A stretch of 6,770 bases of DNA from DASPOJ01 sp050014395 (GTDB taxonomy: Bacteria; Acidobacteriota; Terriglobia; Acidiferrales; UBA7541). Shown here in pieces: positions 5,112-6,770 of this stretch. The notes under the pieces are model-generated. The model did no database searches. It was given only the letters and a program-made list of their open reading frames with translations, and was not told the DNA's origin. Where the stretch lies: the NCBI GenBank assembly GCA_050014395.1, contig JBEKDK010000149.1, forward strand, positions 1 through 6,770, read 5' to 3'. Every line of letters starts with the position of its first letter. The stretch's first letter is position 1. The translations under genes were made by a program, and so were the position numbers.

Positions 5112-6770
5112 ATGAGACGATTGCTCATCATGCTCCTGCCATTGCTTCTGCTTGCGCCGGCCCTCAGGGCGCAAGCGAGCAAACCTGCGGCGCCAACTGT
5201 GCCCCCACTGCTCGATCGCGAGCTTTTCTTTGGCAATCCGGAGATCGCGGGCGCCGAGCTATCTCCCGACGGAAGATACATCGCGTTCCTTAAGCCATGG
5301 AAGAACACACGCAACATCTGGGTCAAGAAAGTCGACGAGCCGATTAGCGCAGCGAGGCTCCTCACCGCGGAAACGAAGCGCCCGATCGCTGGCTACTTTT
5401 GGAGCAGCGACGGAAAGTACGTGCTGTACGTGAAAGACCAAAACGGGGACGAGAACTTCAATCTATTTGCCATTGATCCGGCCGCAGCACCCGCCCCCGG
5501 AGCCGACGCGCCGGTTTCGCGCAATCTGACCGCCGTCAAAGGCGTTCGCGTCGAGATCTTCAGCCTCCCCAAACACAACCCCGATGTTGCTTACATTGGC
5601 CTGAACGAACGCGACAAAGTTTGGCCCGATCTTTACAAGCTTGAGATCTCCACAGGAAAGCTGACGCTGATCCGGAAAGACACGGAGCGCATCTCAGGCT
5701 GGATCTTCGACCTCAATGGCCACTTGCGCTTGGCCACGCGCGTCGCGGAGAACGGAGATACGGAAGTACTCCGAGTCGATCCCGCCACATTCACTAAGAT
5801 TTATTCGTGCAATTTATTTGAAACCTGCGCGCCGCTACGTTTTGCGAAGGACGGGAAGCGGCTGTACATGGAAACCAACAAGGGCGACGACGTGGACCTG
5901 ATCTCGCTTGTTCTTCTTGATCCCGAAACCGGGAAGACCGAAACGGTTGAGTCCGATCCGTTGAATCGAGTGGACTTTGGGAGCGCCGTTTTCTCCGAGG
6001 CAACCGAGGAGCTCGCACAGACGGCTTATGTTGACGCCCGGGTTCGGCGCTACTTTCGGGACAAGGGATTCGAAGCCGATCAGAAATGGCTGGAAGGCAA
6101 ACTGCCGGGGAAAGAAATCGATGCCACATCGCGCACGTTCGATGAGCGACTTTGGCTCGTGACTGCCCACAGCGATACCGAGCCGAGCGAAACCTATTTG
6201 TTTGACCGCGCCACGCACAAGCTCACGTTTCAATACAAGATCCAGGAAAAGCTGCCGCGCGAAGCGCTGGCTCAGATGAAATCGATCAGCTACAAATCAT
6301 CGGACGGTCTCGAAATTCCGGCGTATCTCATTTTGCCCAAGGATGCGGCGGCGAAAGACCTGCCGATTCTGGTGATTCCGCACGGCGGACCGTGGGCACG
6401 GGACGCGTGGGGTTATAACGCGCTCGCGCAGTTTTTTGCGAATCGCGGGTATGGAATCTTGATGCCGAATTTCCGCGGCTCGACGGGATACGGTAAGAAA
6501 TTCGTCGACGCCGGCAATCACGAGTGGGGACGCAAGATGCAAGACGACATCACGTGGGGCGTGAAGTATCTGGTGGCGGAAGGCATCGCCGATCCGAAGC
6601 GCGTGGGCATTCTCGGTGCCTCCTACGGTGGCTATGCGACGCTGGCGGGCGTGACATACACGCCGGATGTGTACGCGGCGGCCGTCGACATCGTCGGCCC
6701 TTCGTATCTTCCGTCGCTGCTCGAAGCGATCCCGCCGAACTGGGCAGCGGAACGCAAAATTTTGTATACG
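5112..6770 (+). CDS. Secreted S9-family (prolyl oligopeptidase) serine peptidase, 3' truncated by window
   Basis: The frame is open for 553 codons to the window edge, with no stop. Residues 1-22 are a signal peptide (MRRLL, a Leu-rich core, then RAQA before SKP), so the enzyme acts in the periplasm or outside. Residues about 35-390 match the beta-propeller of S9 peptidases, with blade motifs of the type SPDGRYIAF, SSDGKYVLYV and AKDGKRLYM. The propeller normally limits access to short peptides. The alpha/beta-hydrolase domain starts near 390: HGGPW at 424-428 (the oxyanion-side motif), PNFRGSTGYG at 452-461, and the nucleophile elbow G-A-S-Y-G-G with Ser504. The catalytic Asp and His would lie beyond the edge; the family is commonly 620-700 residues. 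It most likely removes dipeptides or acylated residues from peptides (DPP or acylaminoacyl-peptidase type); the exact specificity cannot be read. It is transcribed separately from the PEP-CTERM gene upstream, and I see no clear functional link. Confidence 0.93.
   Translation, partial: MRRLLIMLLPLLLLAPALRAQASKPAAPTVPPLLDRELFFGNPEIAGAELSPDGRYIAFLKPWKNTRNIWVKKVDEPISAARLLTAETKRPIAGYFWSSDGKYVLYVKDQNGDENFNLFAIDPAAAPAPGADAPVSRNLTAVKGVRVEIFSLPKHNPDVAYIGLNERDKVWPDLYKLEISTGKLTLIRKDTERISGWIFDLNGHLRLATRVAENGDTEVLRVDPATFTKIYSCNLFETCAPLRFAKDGKRLYMETNKGDDVDLISLVLLDPETGKTETVESDPLNRVDFGSAVFSEATEELAQTAYVDARVRRYFRDKGFEADQKWLEGKLPGKEIDATSRTFDERLWLVTAHSDTEPSETYLFDRATHKLTFQYKIQEKLPREALAQMKSISYKSSDGLEIPAYLILPKDAAAKDLPILVIPHGGPWARDAWGYNALAQFFANRGYGILMPNFRGSTGYGKKFVDAGNHEWGRKMQDDITWGVKYLVAEGIADPKRVGILGASYGGYATLAGVTYTPDVYAAAVDIVGPSYLPSLLEAIPPNWAAERKILYT

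Noticed and set aside
4817..5365. 182-codon minus-strand open frame across the S9 leader and 5' end
   Set aside because: It overlaps the intrinsic terminator and the S9 signal peptide and propeller start; its Arg- and Ser-rich translation has no domain.
5835..6233. 132-codon minus-strand open frame inside the S9 gene
   Set aside because: It is antisense to strongly supported S9 propeller sequence.

Overview
The window reads as chromosomal DNA from a GC-moderate soil-type bacterium, most likely an Acidobacteriota (Terriglobia-like) genome. This is inferred from the style of the proteins: a PEP-CTERM surface protein with the acidobacterial-looking tail 'GTLGMLGAGLIGLI', a very long TPR lipoprotein, and a secreted S9 peptidase whose leader ends 'RAQA'. 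No rRNA, tRNA, IS element, phage gene or CRISPR array is visible.

Layout, left to right. (1) 145-648, minus strand: a small sigma-70-like factor with recognisable regions 2 and 4. (2) 649-1377: about 730 bases with no convincing gene, containing a compact cluster of inverted repeats at 1061-1140. (3) 1378 to about 3711, minus strand: a lipoprotein made of about 21 back-to-back 34-residue TPR units. (4) 3712-4088: a divergent control region with a near-consensus sigma-54 promoter (TGGCA-N6-TTGCA), a perfect 14-bp palindrome about 110 bp upstream of it, and other short inverted repeats. (5) 4089-4799, plus strand: a secreted PEP-CTERM protein with signal peptide and C-terminal sorting signal, closed by a strong intrinsic terminator at 4833-4871. 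(6) 5112 to the right edge, plus strand: the first 553 residues of a secreted prolyl-oligopeptidase-family serine peptidase, cut by the window before its catalytic Asp and His.

The most coherent story lies in the centre. The PEP-CTERM protein would be exported, recognised by an exosortase (not in this window) and released at or beyond the cell surface. Its gene appears to be transcribed by RpoN under an enhancer-binding activator, which fits the known association of PEP-CTERM/exosortase systems with the sigma-54-type regulator PrsR. The divergently transcribed TPR lipoprotein resembles in architecture the PrsT-type TPR lipoproteins that accompany these systems, so the two genes may form a small surface-assembly module. 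That functional link is inference. The sigma factor and the S9 peptidase look like independent transcription units.
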